Below the pieces are notes generated by a model. It made no database searches, was not told the DNA's origin, and worked only from the letters and a program-made list of their open reading frames with translations. From NCBI GenBank assembly GCA_001282665.1, contig LN874948.1, positions 314,817-342,437 on the forward strand: 27,621 nucleotides of DNA. The letters are read 5' to 3'. A program made the position numbers and the translations under genes. Within the stretch, counting starts at the first letter, position 1, and every line of letters starts with the position of its first letter. Origin of the DNA: Clostridiales bacterium mt11. GTDB lineage: Bacteria; Bacillota; Clostridia; Tissierellales; Tepidimicrobiaceae. Below, in pieces: positions 1-7,711 of this stretch.

Positions 1-73
1 AAATTATTTTTCTATTCCCTTTTTTACTAGTCACCTTTTTATCCTCTACACTCTCGTACTTATTTAATAGCAC
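1..73 (-). CDS. Possible 5' end of an unidentified CDS cut by the window edge
   Basis: On the minus strand a reading frame opens at GTG (73) and stays open to base 1. A second in-frame GTG at 34 has a better-spaced GAGG (about 8 nt upstream). The GGGGGAGGTG sequence next to the GTG at 73 looks like a ribosome binding site but leaves almost no spacing. The 24 visible codons are rich in Lys and Val and match no family I know. It would be the next gene after the ABC exporter on the same strand. Bases 74-192 show no clear terminator. This is weak evidence for a gene. Confidence 0.2.
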   Translation of the reverse strand, partial: MLLNKYESVEDKKVTSKKGNRKII

Positions 74-192
74 CTCCCCCTATAGACATTCTTGATTACA
101 CTACAGTACTGATAAATGGATTAGATATAATATTCACCCATAACATTTCAAGGCAAAATAAAGCATATTGTTTATATAGTCAATTGATTTTT

Positions 193-1845
193 CTAATTTA
201 TCGTTACACTTTCTGCATGTTTAAACTTACCGTTATTTAGCTCATATACAATATCAGTATACTTTAAGATTTGTAGCCTATGAGTAATGATGATAATTAT
301 TTTTTGCTGACTATTTTGCAATACTTTTTTTACTATTTTATCCTCAATATCCTCATCTAAATTTGAAGTAAATTCATCGAATATAAGGATATCACCATTC
401 TTTAATAGTGCTTTAGCTATTCCCATTCTTTGCTTTTCACCTACAGAGAAAGAAATATCTTTGTTCACAATTGATTCCAAACCTTTTGGTGAATTTATAA
501 TCTTGTCTTTTAAGCCGACTATATCTAAGGAATAAAGTATATCTTTAAAATCTACTTTTCTTTCCAACGATAAATACGATTGAATGGTTACTGATGGAAT
601 ACGTATCTCTTGTGGGACTATAGCGATTCTCTCCCTGAGTATATCATTATCTATACTATCTATATTGACACCATTTATTTTTATTTCACCACTTTGTGCT
701 TCCCAAAATTTAGACAGCAACTTCACTAGAGTTGATTTTCCACTACCACTTTCTCCAATAATTGCATATGAATTCCCTGCTTTAAAATCCAATGTTATAT
801 CTTTTAAAACAATATTATCATTATTATAATAAAAACTTATATTTTGATATGTGATTTCTTCAATATCACTAATTACCTTATTTTCAGAGTTTTTAACTGT
901 ATGGTCTCGTAACTTATTTAATCTATTAATTGCGACTATAGTTGTACGTATTTCATAGTTTAATTCTGATAAACTTAATATAGGCTTTAAAAGATATCCT
1001 GAATATGTTGAAAATGCTAAAAGATCTCCCATAGTAAAAATGGACTTAAGAATCATCAACCCACCATAAAACCATATTGATAATTGAGATAATGTATTTA
1101 AAATATTACTATTTAAGATATTAAGAAAATTCAACTTCATAACACTAAGAAATTTGCTTTGCAATATTTCTTCTGCATCATTTATTCTTAGTGCGTGATA
1201 TTCGCATTCTCCAGACGAAATAATGTTTTCTAAATCATTTAAGTATTCAAAAAAAGTTTGTTGCCTATTGTCTTTTGAATGAATAAACTCGAGAGTTTTT
1301 TTCTGGGATTGTTTGGATAAATAATTATTTATTAATATCAAAACTAGTTGTAATGATAGTATAATGATAAGTAACTTGGCATTAAGAGTAAATAGTATGA
1401 TTCCTGCACCCAAACTCATGATTACATTTTTTATAAAATCAAATATTATTGTAGTAAATGCCCCTGCAACTCGTTCTATATCTTCAATAATTACATTGGA
1501 CAAAACTCCTGTAGTATAATTATTAAAATCCTCTCCATTCAGACATTTCAATTTTTGGTATAAGTAACCTCGAGTATCAATCACATATTGTTTCTTAATT
1601 CTTACTCTATATATACTTGTAAAATAACTAAAACCATTCTGTACCACCATTATCATTAAACATAAAACAGTGAGTTTAGTTAGCATTATTTTATTTTGAC
1701 CAATAATTCCCTCATCAATTAGTATTTTTAAGATATATGGAAATATTAAACTTAGTACTATGCTTATAATCGAAAGAAGAAAACATATAAATTGTTCTTT
1801 TTTGTATTTGAGAAACTCAAGTAGTATAGTCTTAAAATCATTCAT
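193..1845 (-). CDS. ABC exporter, fused membrane and ATPase domains (peptide exporter of the RiPP locus)
   Basis: This is a 550-residue half-transporter: N-terminal transmembrane domain with about six membrane segments (residues 18-300) and a C-terminal nucleotide-binding domain. Visible motifs are Walker A GESGSGKST (364-372), Q-loop Q412, a variant signature FSVGEKQR (466-473, in place of LSGGQ), Walker B ILIFDE (486-491) and H-loop His522. It would work as a homodimer. There is no N-terminal C39 peptidase, so leader cleavage must come from elsewhere; the S41 protein of the same operon is the obvious candidate. Its start overlaps the end of the permease gene by 8 nt, so it is translationally coupled as the last gene of the RiPP operon. 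Export of the mature peptide is inferred from context. Other substrates cannot be excluded. Confidence 0.85.
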   Translation of the reverse strand: MNDFKTILLEFLKYKKEQFICFLLSIISIVLSLIFPYILKILIDEGIIGQNKIMLTKLTVLCLMIMVVQNGFSYFTSIYRVRIKKQYVIDTRGYLYQKLKCLNGEDFNNYTTGVLSNVIIEDIERVAGAFTTIIFDFIKNVIMSLGAGIILFTLNAKLLIIILSLQLVLILINNYLSKQSQKKTLEFIHSKDNRQQTFFEYLNDLENIISSGECEYHALRINDAEEILQSKFLSVMKLNFLNILNSNILNTLSQLSIWFYGGLMILKSIFTMGDLLAFSTYSGYLLKPILSLSELNYEIRTTIVAINRLNKLRDHTVKNSENKVISDIEEITYQNISFYYNNDNIVLKDITLDFKAGNSYAIIGESGSGKSTLVKLLSKFWEAQSGEIKINGVNIDSIDNDILRERIAIVPQEIRIPSVTIQSYLSLERKVDFKDILYSLDIVGLKDKIINSPKGLESIVNKDISFSVGEKQRMGIAKALLKNGDILIFDEFTSNLDEDIEDKIVKKVLQNSQQKIIIIITHRLQILKYTDIVYELNNGKFKHAESVTIN

Positions 1846-3787
1846 AACCAGTACTCTCCATCGTATTATTTATAGTACTGTAAGTATTTAATATATATCC
1901 AAAACCAAAAAGGAAATATACAGTAAAAGCAATAATCGAAAATAAAAATATATAATACTTATTATCAAAAAGTTCTGAAAATCTTATATAAATTGTACTT
2001 GATACTATCACCATGCATATTGCTAATAAAATAGTAGTTATTTTATAATGTTGTAATAATCGATATTTATTATATTTTTGTATTATTGGTGTCTCCCAGC
2101 CTATTCTTGAATAAATTATGTTTTCATAATTTATTTTTTTTATATCTTGAATTGAGTATAAAGCAATTGAACTTACAGATATTAAAAGCATTAGGGTTCC
2201 TATATATACTCCTATTATAGTTATCATTGTTAAACCAACCAATCCATTCAGTCGACTCCATTCTTTTAAGATTACTTTTAATGTTATTTTAGGTCTATAT
2301 TCAAGAATTATATCCGATGATGAATTAATAAGTTTATATATATCATTCTTTAATTCGGCATTAGGTGATTCTTCGAACTTACAAATATATATTGATCTAA
2401 AAGGAATCAAAATAGAATTATCAAACTCACTATCATCTAATATTATTAATTCCCATTTACCATTAATATTAGATTGGGCAAACGGAAAACATTGGATATT
2501 ATATTCACTTTGCTTGTATTCTTTATCATTTATGACTAACCTTTCATTGGATATAGTATTTTCAAGCTTATCTTGAACTGTTCTGTCTTCTACTTGTATT
2601 ATAAATTCATCTTTCTTTAAATCTATTGGTTCTTTATTGAGCATATATCTCAATTTATTATAATCACTTAATCTCATAAATTGCTCTGGAAAGTTTTCAT
2701 TTATATCACTCATTATATTTTTATAAATACTATATTGTAATTCATTTAATATATTTGCCTTTTCTTCTACATGGTTTATGACCTTCTGGAAATTAACCTC
2801 ATTTGAATCTATAGAAACTACTAAATCAAATGGAGCTTCTTTCGCTATATTTTCTTTATAGCTATATCCAACAACAAGAGAAATAAATAGTAATATGCAT
2901 GATAAAACAATAGCCATCGTTGATATACATTGATTTTTTCTATAATTCCTCCAATATCTTCTTACTTCATTAAGAAATAAATATTTATAAGTATCAGTAT
3001 AATTTTTAGTTAGCCTTGCGTATATTAGAGTATTAACCATTGATGTAATCTTATAGATACAAATACCCAAAATACCTACTGAAATTATAAAATACAATAA
3101 CGAAATATTGGTATTTTTTAAAAAAGCATATTTTATTAAAAATGCACCAACAAAAATATATAAAATTACCATAATAAAATCTCTATATAATTGTATTTTT
3201 TTATTTTTAAAATGACTAACTCCAATCGGGTTGGCATAAAGCAAATCTTTAATATCTTTCTTTTTCAGTAAACTATATGTGATAACATAATTGGTCGCAA
3301 TAATTATAGTTAATAAAGCAAAGTAATGAGTCATTATTTTAGTATTTATTAACATTAAATATATACCAGCAAAATTAAAAATTATTCTAAGAAGATGGAG
3401 TATTAAATAACTGTATAGACTTCCTAATAAAATTCCTAAGACACTAGAAATAGCTAAAGTAGGAAATAATTCTAATGTAATAAGTTTTGCAAACATTTTA
3501 GAAGTCATCCCTGCTAAAGAATAAATTCCAAATCTCTTGCTCTGCTCTAGTAGAACAAATTTAATTCCATCTACTGAATATTTAATTGATACTAAATAAG
3601 CAAGAAAAATAATAAAAGGTAAAATAAATTTTAGTATATACATGTTTTCAGCCAAAGTATACAATGATTCAGAATTCATTAATATTAATATCGAGTAAAA
3701 AAACATAAATACTATGGTCATACTAAATAAATAATAACTATTTCGATATATAAATTTCTTTCTCAAATCATTTATATTTTTTTTCAT
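1838..3787 (-). CDS. FtsX/BceB-type ABC transporter permease
   Basis: This 649-residue membrane protein has a first hydrophobic segment near 20-45, a helical cluster in the N-terminal half, a large hydrophilic insert (about 310-530) and a final group of membrane helices. The segment YGIYSLAGMTSKMFAKLITLE resembles the coupling region of BceB/FtsX-like permeases. The insert probably lies outside the cell, as in BceB, where it binds peptide antibiotics. The start codon lies 20 nt inside the upstream ATPase gene, so the two are co-translated and form one transporter. In RiPP loci such pairs usually give self-immunity; that role, or a role in export, is inference. Sequence similarity to a specific named permease is not strong enough to assign a symbol. 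Confidence 0.8.
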   Translation of the reverse strand: MKKNINDLRKKFIYRNSYYLFSMTIVFMFFYSILILMNSESLYTLAENMYILKFILPFIIFLAYLVSIKYSVDGIKFVLLEQSKRFGIYSLAGMTSKMFAKLITLELFPTLAISSVLGILLGSLYSYLILHLLRIIFNFAGIYLMLINTKIMTHYFALLTIIIATNYVITYSLLKKKDIKDLLYANPIGVSHFKNKKIQLYRDFIMVILYIFVGAFLIKYAFLKNTNISLLYFIISVGILGICIYKITSMVNTLIYARLTKNYTDTYKYLFLNEVRRYWRNYRKNQCISTMAIVLSCILLFISLVVGYSYKENIAKEAPFDLVVSIDSNEVNFQKVINHVEEKANILNELQYSIYKNIMSDINENFPEQFMRLSDYNKLRYMLNKEPIDLKKDEFIIQVEDRTVQDKLENTISNERLVINDKEYKQSEYNIQCFPFAQSNINGKWELIILDDSEFDNSILIPFRSIYICKFEESPNAELKNDIYKLINSSSDIILEYRPKITLKVILKEWSRLNGLVGLTMITIIGVYIGTLMLLISVSSIALYSIQDIKKINYENIIYSRIGWETPIIQKYNKYRLLQHYKITTILLAICMVIVSSTIYIRFSELFDNKYYIFLFSIIAFTVYFLFGFGYILNTYSTINNTMESTGYE

Positions 3788-4484
3788 TTACTTCTCCTCG
3801 AAAAAATTTTTTTGCCTCGTTAACATCTTTAACTGGAAATACCCTTTGATTTCTTATAAAATATATTGAATTGCAAATCTCTGCCACCTTTAAATCATGA
3901 GTTGCTATAAGCAATGTCATCTTAAATACTGAAGTTATATCCTCTAGATACATTATAAGCTCTGAGGATGTATAAGGGTCTAAAGCAGAAGTTATTTCAT
4001 CTGCAATTAATATATTTGGTTTTTTAATCATAGCCCTTGCAATAGAAACACGTTGCTTTTCACCCCCAGAAAGTTCTAACGGATACTTTTTAAGAATACT
4101 TCCTATATCCAAAGTTGAAATTAGTTTTTCATAATAAGAATCAATTGAGATCTCCAGCCCTGCACTTCTGGATGGAAATAAAATATTTTCTTCTGCAGTT
4201 AGATTTTCTAGTAATCCAAAATCTTGAAATACAAAGCCTAATTTGCCTTTACGCATTTTTGCTAATTCATCATTATTTAAATCATTTGTATACTTTCCAA
4301 ATAATTTTAGACTCCCAGAATAATGCCTATCTAGGGTTGCAATTATATTTAATAAAGTAGTTTTTCCACTTCCACTTTTTCCTAATATGGCAACCTTTTC
4401 TTTGGAATTAATTTTAAGATTAACATTTTCAAGAATATTATATTTTCCATAGGATTTATTTATATTATTAAGTTCAACTATCAT
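3768..4484 (-). CDS. ABC transporter ATP-binding protein, MacB/LolD/BceA type
   Basis: This 238-residue ATPase has Walker A GKSGSGKTT (about 35-43), Q-loop FVFQDFG, signature LSGGEKQR, Walker B ILIADE followed by the D-loop SALD, and H-loop ATHD. The length and the phrase FGLLENLTAEENILFP are typical of the MacB/LolD/BceA group that partners FtsX-like permeases. It overlaps the S41 gene upstream by 11 nt and the permease downstream by 20 nt, so the three are made together. It energises the permease encoded at 1838-3787. Self-protection against the locus peptide, or peptide export, is inferred from position only. Confidence 0.9.
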   Translation of the reverse strand: MIVELNNINKSYGKYNILENVNLKINSKEKVAILGKSGSGKTTLLNIIATLDRHYSGSLKLFGKYTNDLNNDELAKMRKGKLGFVFQDFGLLENLTAEENILFPSRSAGLEISIDSYYEKLISTLDIGSILKKYPLELSGGEKQRVSIARAMIKKPNILIADEITSALDPYTSSELIMYLEDITSVFKMTLLIATHDLKVAEICNSIYFIRNQRVFPVKDVNEAKKFFRGEVNEKKYK

Positions 4485-5460
4485 ATTTCACCTCCGCTAA
4501 ATATTCTATAGCTGTATTTAAGTGAGAATCATTTTCTTTTCTTAATAAAAAATCATGGTATTTACTTTTTAAGACTTTCATATCTAAACCAGATATATAT
4601 TCTTTATAATCTTTATCTACATAATCATAGAAAACCTTCAGAGTATCATAATCAAGTGTTCCATATTTCACAAAATTCACACCTAATAATTCCTCCAAAA
4701 TCAATTGTATTGACATTATATTTGGATCATTATCATTTTTTTTATAGCTATGCCCTGTCCTTAAATTTATATATTTAGTGCCTTTAAACCGTGGCAAAAC
4801 TATATCTGGCTTTAAGCCTTCAGGTTTAAAGTCAAAACAGTAAAATACGAACTTAGCAACAGTAATTTCTAGATTTAGAGAATTATTAATATTAAAAATC
4901 TTTTGTATAGTATTCTTACCAAATGAATTTTGATCGCCAATTAGTAATCCTCTCTTATCTCCATGTATTAACCCAGCTAATAATTCAGCAGCTGATACTG
5001 TACCCTTCCCAATTAATGCAACTATACTTGTAAAATTAGTTTTATCATTCTCCGAGTGAATAATTTCATCTCTTTTCATTACTATTTTAAATCTAAAAGT
5101 GCCTAATAAAATTTTAGCTAATTCTATACTTGCTGAAATATCTCCTCCACAACATTCTCTAATATCCACAATAATTTTACCTATTTCTTCAGACTCAATA
5201 ATAAATCTTTTTACATTCAATACAACTTCTGAATTTATATAATATAGCTTAAGGTGAATAATTGAATCTATTCTTTTTATGCTATGAGTCTTTTCACAAT
5301 TTGAACAATGATTGACTTCTATTAACTTTAAGCTAGGATCAATTCCTTTTGCTCCATAAAGCAATAACTGAGCAGACTCTTGGAAAGTATATAACCAATG
5401 CTCTTTTAAAATCATTGATATTTGACCACATATTTCCGAATCATTCCATAAATTGATCAA
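4474..5460 (-). CDS. S41-family serine peptidase-like protein of the peptide maturation operon
   Basis: This 328-residue protein belongs to the C-terminal processing/tricorn-type (S41) serine peptidases. The core is visible in order: IIVDIRECCGGDISASIELA (96-115; cf. the family's LRNNPGG region), GKGTVSAAELL (151-161) with candidate catalytic Ser156, FGKNTIQ (180-186) with candidate general base Lys182, and GLKPDIVLP. There is no signal peptide, no lipobox and no obvious PDZ domain, so it should be cytosolic, unlike most CtpA proteins. An N-terminal CSNC (Cys52, Cys55) and the paired Cys103/104 are unusual. The start is a TTG two nt after the radical SAM stop codon, preceded by GGGAAGGA. Best guess: it removes the leader of the modified peptide. 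It could instead be a non-catalytic maturation factor. Confidence 0.8.
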   Translation of the reverse strand: MINLWNDSEICGQISMILKEHWLYTFQESAQLLLYGAKGIDPSLKLIEVNHCSNCEKTHSIKRIDSIIHLKLYYINSEVVLNVKRFIIESEEIGKIIVDIRECCGGDISASIELAKILLGTFRFKIVMKRDEIIHSENDKTNFTSIVALIGKGTVSAAELLAGLIHGDKRGLLIGDQNSFGKNTIQKIFNINNSLNLEITVAKFVFYCFDFKPEGLKPDIVLPRFKGTKYINLRTGHSYKKNDNDPNIMSIQLILEELLGVNFVKYGTLDYDTLKVFYDYVDKDYKEYISGLDMKVLKSKYHDFLLRKENDSHLNTAIEYLAEVKYDS

Positions 5461-5462
5461 TA

Positions 5463-6824
5463 TTAATCCTTCCCTTCATTCTCACGAAACAATATATCCT
5501 TTTGCTCATTTGTTAAGTCTAGATATAGCCTTATCACTTCTGGCATGATTTGCCTTAAATGTTCACAGGTTAATCCATGGGGTTTTGTTACATCTCCTGT
5601 GGCGTTAAGATTTTCTGCGGGGCATCCTCCTCCACACAAACCAAGTATCCAGCAATCTTGACATGGCGAATTAGTATTCTTAACCATTAGTTGTATATAT
5701 TCATTTTTCTTTTTATCATCTATTATAATGTCAGAATTTGCTTTCCCATAATAGAATGGAGGATTTGACACAAATCTATGACAGCCATAAATTTTCCCGT
5801 CAATATCGACTGTAATCATATTGTTATAAGCACCACAAAATTTTCTTCTTAATCCACCATTATGAATTCTTTGCAAATAAGATACTAAATTTGACATTTT
5901 AATACAATATTCATAATCCTTTTCATTCAATCTCTTCCTAAATTCTTCTATTAGATTAATATAATGCATCGTAAGTTCCTCGTATGCATTACCATCCATA
6001 AATTCAATTGAGGGTGAAATATGGATAGAGCCAAAACCTAATTTATAAAGATGCTCGTATATATCTTTTATATTAGGATTATGTTTTGTTAATGTAGCTC
6101 TAGCAGATATATTTCTAGTGCCTAGATATTTATTAATCTTTTCTACGACTTTATCATAAGTACCTTGTCTATTTACATCAAATCTATTTTTATTATGAGT
6201 TTCTTTATCCCCATCAATACTAATAGTAACAGTAAAGTTATTGTCCCTAATCAGCTTAGAATTTTCGGGATTTAGTAAAGTTGCATTTGTTGTTGTACTA
6301 AAAGCTATTGATTTATTTGTTTCTTTGGCCTTTAATTTGCCATATTCAATGCAATATTCAAAAAGTTCTATGTTTAGTAATGGTTCACCACCAAAAAGAA
6401 TTAATGTTATTCTATCATTATCATAATTCATAAATACATAGTCTATTGCTTTCTTAGCAATTTCTTTACTCATAAAACCTTTATTGGAATATTCTCCGTC
6501 TCCTGCATAACAGTAAGTACATCGTAAATTACAATTTTGTGATAACATTAAAACCAATGCAGTGGGATCTTGTTCTTCAATAATTCCTAATAAATCTGGT
6601 TCTCTAAAAGAATCTTTTAAAAATCCAGCCTTATCTAAACTGTTTATGATTTCATCTTTATTATTCAAATTCCTAGTACGAAAAATATTATTCTCACTAT
6701 CAATTGCTCTTTTCAAATCTTCATCAATTTCAAACAAAGATGCTGTATCAGAAATAAACAGGTAATTTGAGCCCTTATATTCAAAAATCTTATGTGTCTT
6801 TAGATTTAAAGCATTATTATCCAT
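5463..6824 (-). CDS. Radical SAM/SPASM peptide maturase (CcpM-like, probable ranthipeptide/sactipeptide synthase)
   Basis: This 453-residue enzyme has three parts: an N-terminal 80-residue segment that looks like a winged-helix leader-binding (RRE-type) domain; a radical SAM barrel with CNLRCTYC (Cys98, 102, 105) and the GGEP motif (145-148); and a C-terminal SPASM region with Cys330, 348, 388, 391, 397, 401 and 420, enough for two auxiliary [4Fe-4S] clusters. Members of this class link Cys thiols to carbon atoms of other residues in a small Cys-rich precursor. The gene lies 65 nt downstream of the seven-Cys peptide gene and two nt upstream of the S41 gene. Ribosome binding site GAGGAGG. The pairing with a seven-Cys peptide fits the clostridial CcpM family; that family name is from memory, not from a search. 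Confidence 0.9.
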   Translation of the reverse strand: MDNNALNLKTHKIFEYKGSNYLFISDTASLFEIDEDLKRAIDSENNIFRTRNLNNKDEIINSLDKAGFLKDSFREPDLLGIIEEQDPTALVLMLSQNCNLRCTYCYAGDGEYSNKGFMSKEIAKKAIDYVFMNYDNDRITLILFGGEPLLNIELFEYCIEYGKLKAKETNKSIAFSTTTNATLLNPENSKLIRDNNFTVTISIDGDKETHNKNRFDVNRQGTYDKVVEKINKYLGTRNISARATLTKHNPNIKDIYEHLYKLGFGSIHISPSIEFMDGNAYEELTMHYINLIEEFRKRLNEKDYEYCIKMSNLVSYLQRIHNGGLRRKFCGAYNNMITVDIDGKIYGCHRFVSNPPFYYGKANSDIIIDDKKKNEYIQLMVKNTNSPCQDCWILGLCGGGCPAENLNATGDVTKPHGLTCEHLRQIMPEVIRLYLDLTNEQKDILFRENEGKD

Positions 6825-6845
6825 ATATATTCCTCCTCGTCCTTA

Positions 6846-6879
6846 GAAAATAGCTCCACTTAAAAGTAGAGCTATTTTC
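6846..6879 (-). terminator. Hairpin between precursor peptide gene and maturase gene (attenuator or mRNA-stabilising stem)
   Basis: A perfect 11-bp inverted repeat, GAAAATAGCTC (6846-6856) and GAGCTATTTTC (6869-6879), has inner bases ACTT/AAGT that add further pairing. It starts 10 nt after the peptide stop codon and ends about 20 nt before the maturase ribosome binding site. On the minus strand the 3' arm carries TTTT but no long U-tract follows, so termination is probably partial. Such stems between a precursor and its enzyme genes commonly set a high precursor-to-enzyme ratio. Confidence 0.6.
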
Positions 6880-6889
6880 ATTTCAGTGC

Positions 6890-7057
6890 CTATACCCAAT
6901 CCTTCACAAGAGGCCAGCACCATTCTGAATCACATTGGGTGCAACTGTCTCTTACATCACACAACTTACATACATCTTGTGGATCACACTTAGTACACGC
7001 AGCGTGAGCATTTTCAAAATAACCTTCTTTTGCTGATTTATTAATAGCTTTTAACAT
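6890..7057 (-). CDS. Seven-cysteine RiPP precursor peptide (55 residues)
   Basis: This small gene encodes 55 residues. The start ATG at 7057 has a strong GGGGGAGGGG ribosome binding site 3-12 nt upstream. Residues 1-20 form a Lys/Ala/Glu-bearing leader without Cys (starts MLKAINKSAKEGYFENAHAA). The core has Cys at 21, 24, 30, 33, 39, 42 and 47, mostly as CxxC pairs separated by acidic linkers, and ends CWPLVKDWV. It is the first gene of the radical SAM operon, so it is the natural substrate of the maturase at 5463-6824. Thioether (ranthipeptide- or sactipeptide-type) links are expected. Seven Cys and the neighbour set recall the clostridial Clo7bot peptides. It is not a SCIFF peptide: Cys number and spacing differ. 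The product could be a bacteriocin or a signal. Confidence 0.85.
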   Translation of the reverse strand: MLKAINKSAKEGYFENAHAACTKCDPQDVCKLCDVRDSCTQCDSEWCWPLVKDWV

Positions 7058-7106
7058 GTCCCCTCCCCCTTTCTATTAATAATATTATTAATCACCCTAT
7101 ATCTGT

Positions 7107-7136
7107 ATGATAAAGAGCTATTAATCAAATTTGTAA
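7107..7136 (-). promoter_or_regulatory. Possible promoter of the seven-Cys peptide operon
   Basis: Reading the minus strand, TTACAA (7136-7131), an 18-nt spacer and TATCAT (7112-7107) lie about 50 nt upstream of the peptide ATG. Both boxes are imperfect, as expected for a promoter needing an activator. The palindrome at 7144-7157 sits just upstream of the -35 box. Confidence 0.35.
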
Positions 7137-7143
7137 TTTTTTA

Positions 7144-7157
7144 CAGTTTGTAAACTG
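7144..7157. promoter_or_regulatory. Palindrome upstream of the seven-Cys peptide promoter (candidate activator site)
   Basis: CAGTTTGTAAACTG is a perfect 6-bp inverted repeat with a 2-bp centre. It lies 8 bp upstream of the proposed -35 box, where a NarL-type activator would bind. The response regulator encoded at 7790-8401 is the natural candidate. This is inference from position. Confidence 0.35.
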
Positions 7158-7162
7158 ATTAT

Positions 7163-7382
7163 TTAAAATTTATGATAACTTAATAACTGTCTTTCTTCCG
7201 TCTCATTAGTCGTCCCTATAACTAAAATAAACTTTTCTACTGAGAAAGCAGATTCCTAATTTCACAATTAATTTCCCGCTATATTCAACGATAGCATACT
7301 TATCCTTTATAATTTCTAAAATTGCTAAACCTATTTTCTCTACGACATCCACTACAACTTCTATAATCGTAGATATAAGCAC
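7163..7382 (-). pseudogene. Decayed gene inside the RiPP locus, product unknown
   Basis: A 58-codon minus-strand frame (GTG at 7382 to the stop at 7206) reads like protein: VVEKIGLAILEIIKDKYAIV, then EYSGKLIVKLG. Just after KLG the plausible sequence continues in another frame as ESAFSVEKFILVIGTTNETE, and ends at a TAA at 7163. One shift near 7230-7240 would join them into an ordinary hydrophilic C-terminus. Upstream, in-frame TAA and TAG codons interrupt the frame before 7382, and the GTG lacks a ribosome binding site. I read this as the 3' remnant of a gene that once belonged to the peptide locus. I do not recognise the family. It could also be chance open frame in AT-rich DNA. Confidence 0.45.
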
Positions 7383-7477
7383 CTAAATATGTTAATTCTT
7401 TTTATAGAATATACAACCTTGCTTGTCCACTATGTATATACTATATAAAATCTCAATTCACAATATTAATATAAGAC

Positions 7478-7645
7478 TTAACAACATGCTAAAAAACTTG
7501 TAGGACACGCGCTTGATATAGTGTATATAAAAATCTCATCTTCAGAAATCGACTCAATAATTTTCTGCTCTGACATCTCCATTATTAAATTTCGTTCTAT
7601 TATTTCATCTGCAGTTTTATCTATTCTTTCCAACAATGCATCCAT
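7478..7645 (-). CDS. Second small peptide gene: 55 residues with C-terminal SACPTSFLACC (candidate RiPP precursor or signal)
   Basis: The start ATG at 7645 is preceded by AAAGGAGGTAGACAAGC, an excellent ribosome binding site. The N-terminal 36 residues are charged and helical (starts MDALLERIDK; many Glu and Ile); residues 37-43 are hydrophobic (EIFIYTI), and the C-terminus is S44 S45 A46 C47 P48 T49 S50 F51 L52 A53 C54 C55. This leader-plus-short-core design, with all Cys and most Ser/Thr in the last 12 residues, is typical of RiPP precursors. The SF..CC ending is loosely like gallidermin-type lanthipeptides, but no LanB, LanC or LanM gene is in the window. It has its own promoter and lies between the two-component genes and the seven-Cys operon. 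It may be a substrate of the same maturase, of an enzyme elsewhere, or an unmodified signal. Confidence 0.7.
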   Translation of the reverse strand: MDALLERIDKTADEIIERNLIMEMSEQKIIESISEDEIFIYTISSACPTSFLACC

Positions 7646-7682
7646 GCTTGTCTACCTCCTTTTTATTTCTTTCTTTAAATAA

Positions 7683-7711
7683 AGTATATTTCATACTAAA
7701 AGTTCTGTCAG
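7683..7711 (-). promoter_or_regulatory. Promoter of the second peptide gene
   Basis: On the minus strand, CTGACA (7711-7706), a 17-nt spacer and TATACT (7688-7683) form a near-consensus sigma-A promoter. The predicted transcript start near 7676 gives a 5' UTR of about 30 nt with the AGGAGGT ribosome binding site. It lies downstream of the response-regulator terminator, so the peptide is an independent transcription unit. Confidence 0.7.

Larger units (their letters stand above)
7058..7477. other. 420-bp stretch between the two peptide genes
   Basis: Holds the promoter and palindrome of the seven-Cys peptide operon (7100-7160) and a decayed minus-strand gene (7163-7382). Bases 7383-7477 follow the stop of the second peptide; no strong terminator hairpin is visible there, so transcripts from the second peptide may run on. 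No intact gene longer than 60 codons with a good ribosome binding site was found. Confidence 0.6.

Noticed and set aside
584..829. Plus-strand open frame of 81 codons inside the exporter gene
   Set aside because: It is antisense to the conserved ATPase domain, has no ribosome binding site and no family resemblance; the same holds for the other long frames opposite confirmed genes, such as 13611-14096 and 25143-25553.
6890..7057. SCIFF (six Cys in forty-five) identity for the Cys-rich peptide
   Set aside because: It has seven Cys with CxxC spacing and lacks the SCIFF start and pattern; the neighbours also differ from the simple SCIFF/maturase pair.
7478..7645. AgrD-type cyclic autoinducer
   Set aside because: No AgrB-like membrane peptidase is present, and the peptide ends in Cys-Cys without the acidic C-terminal tail of AgrD.
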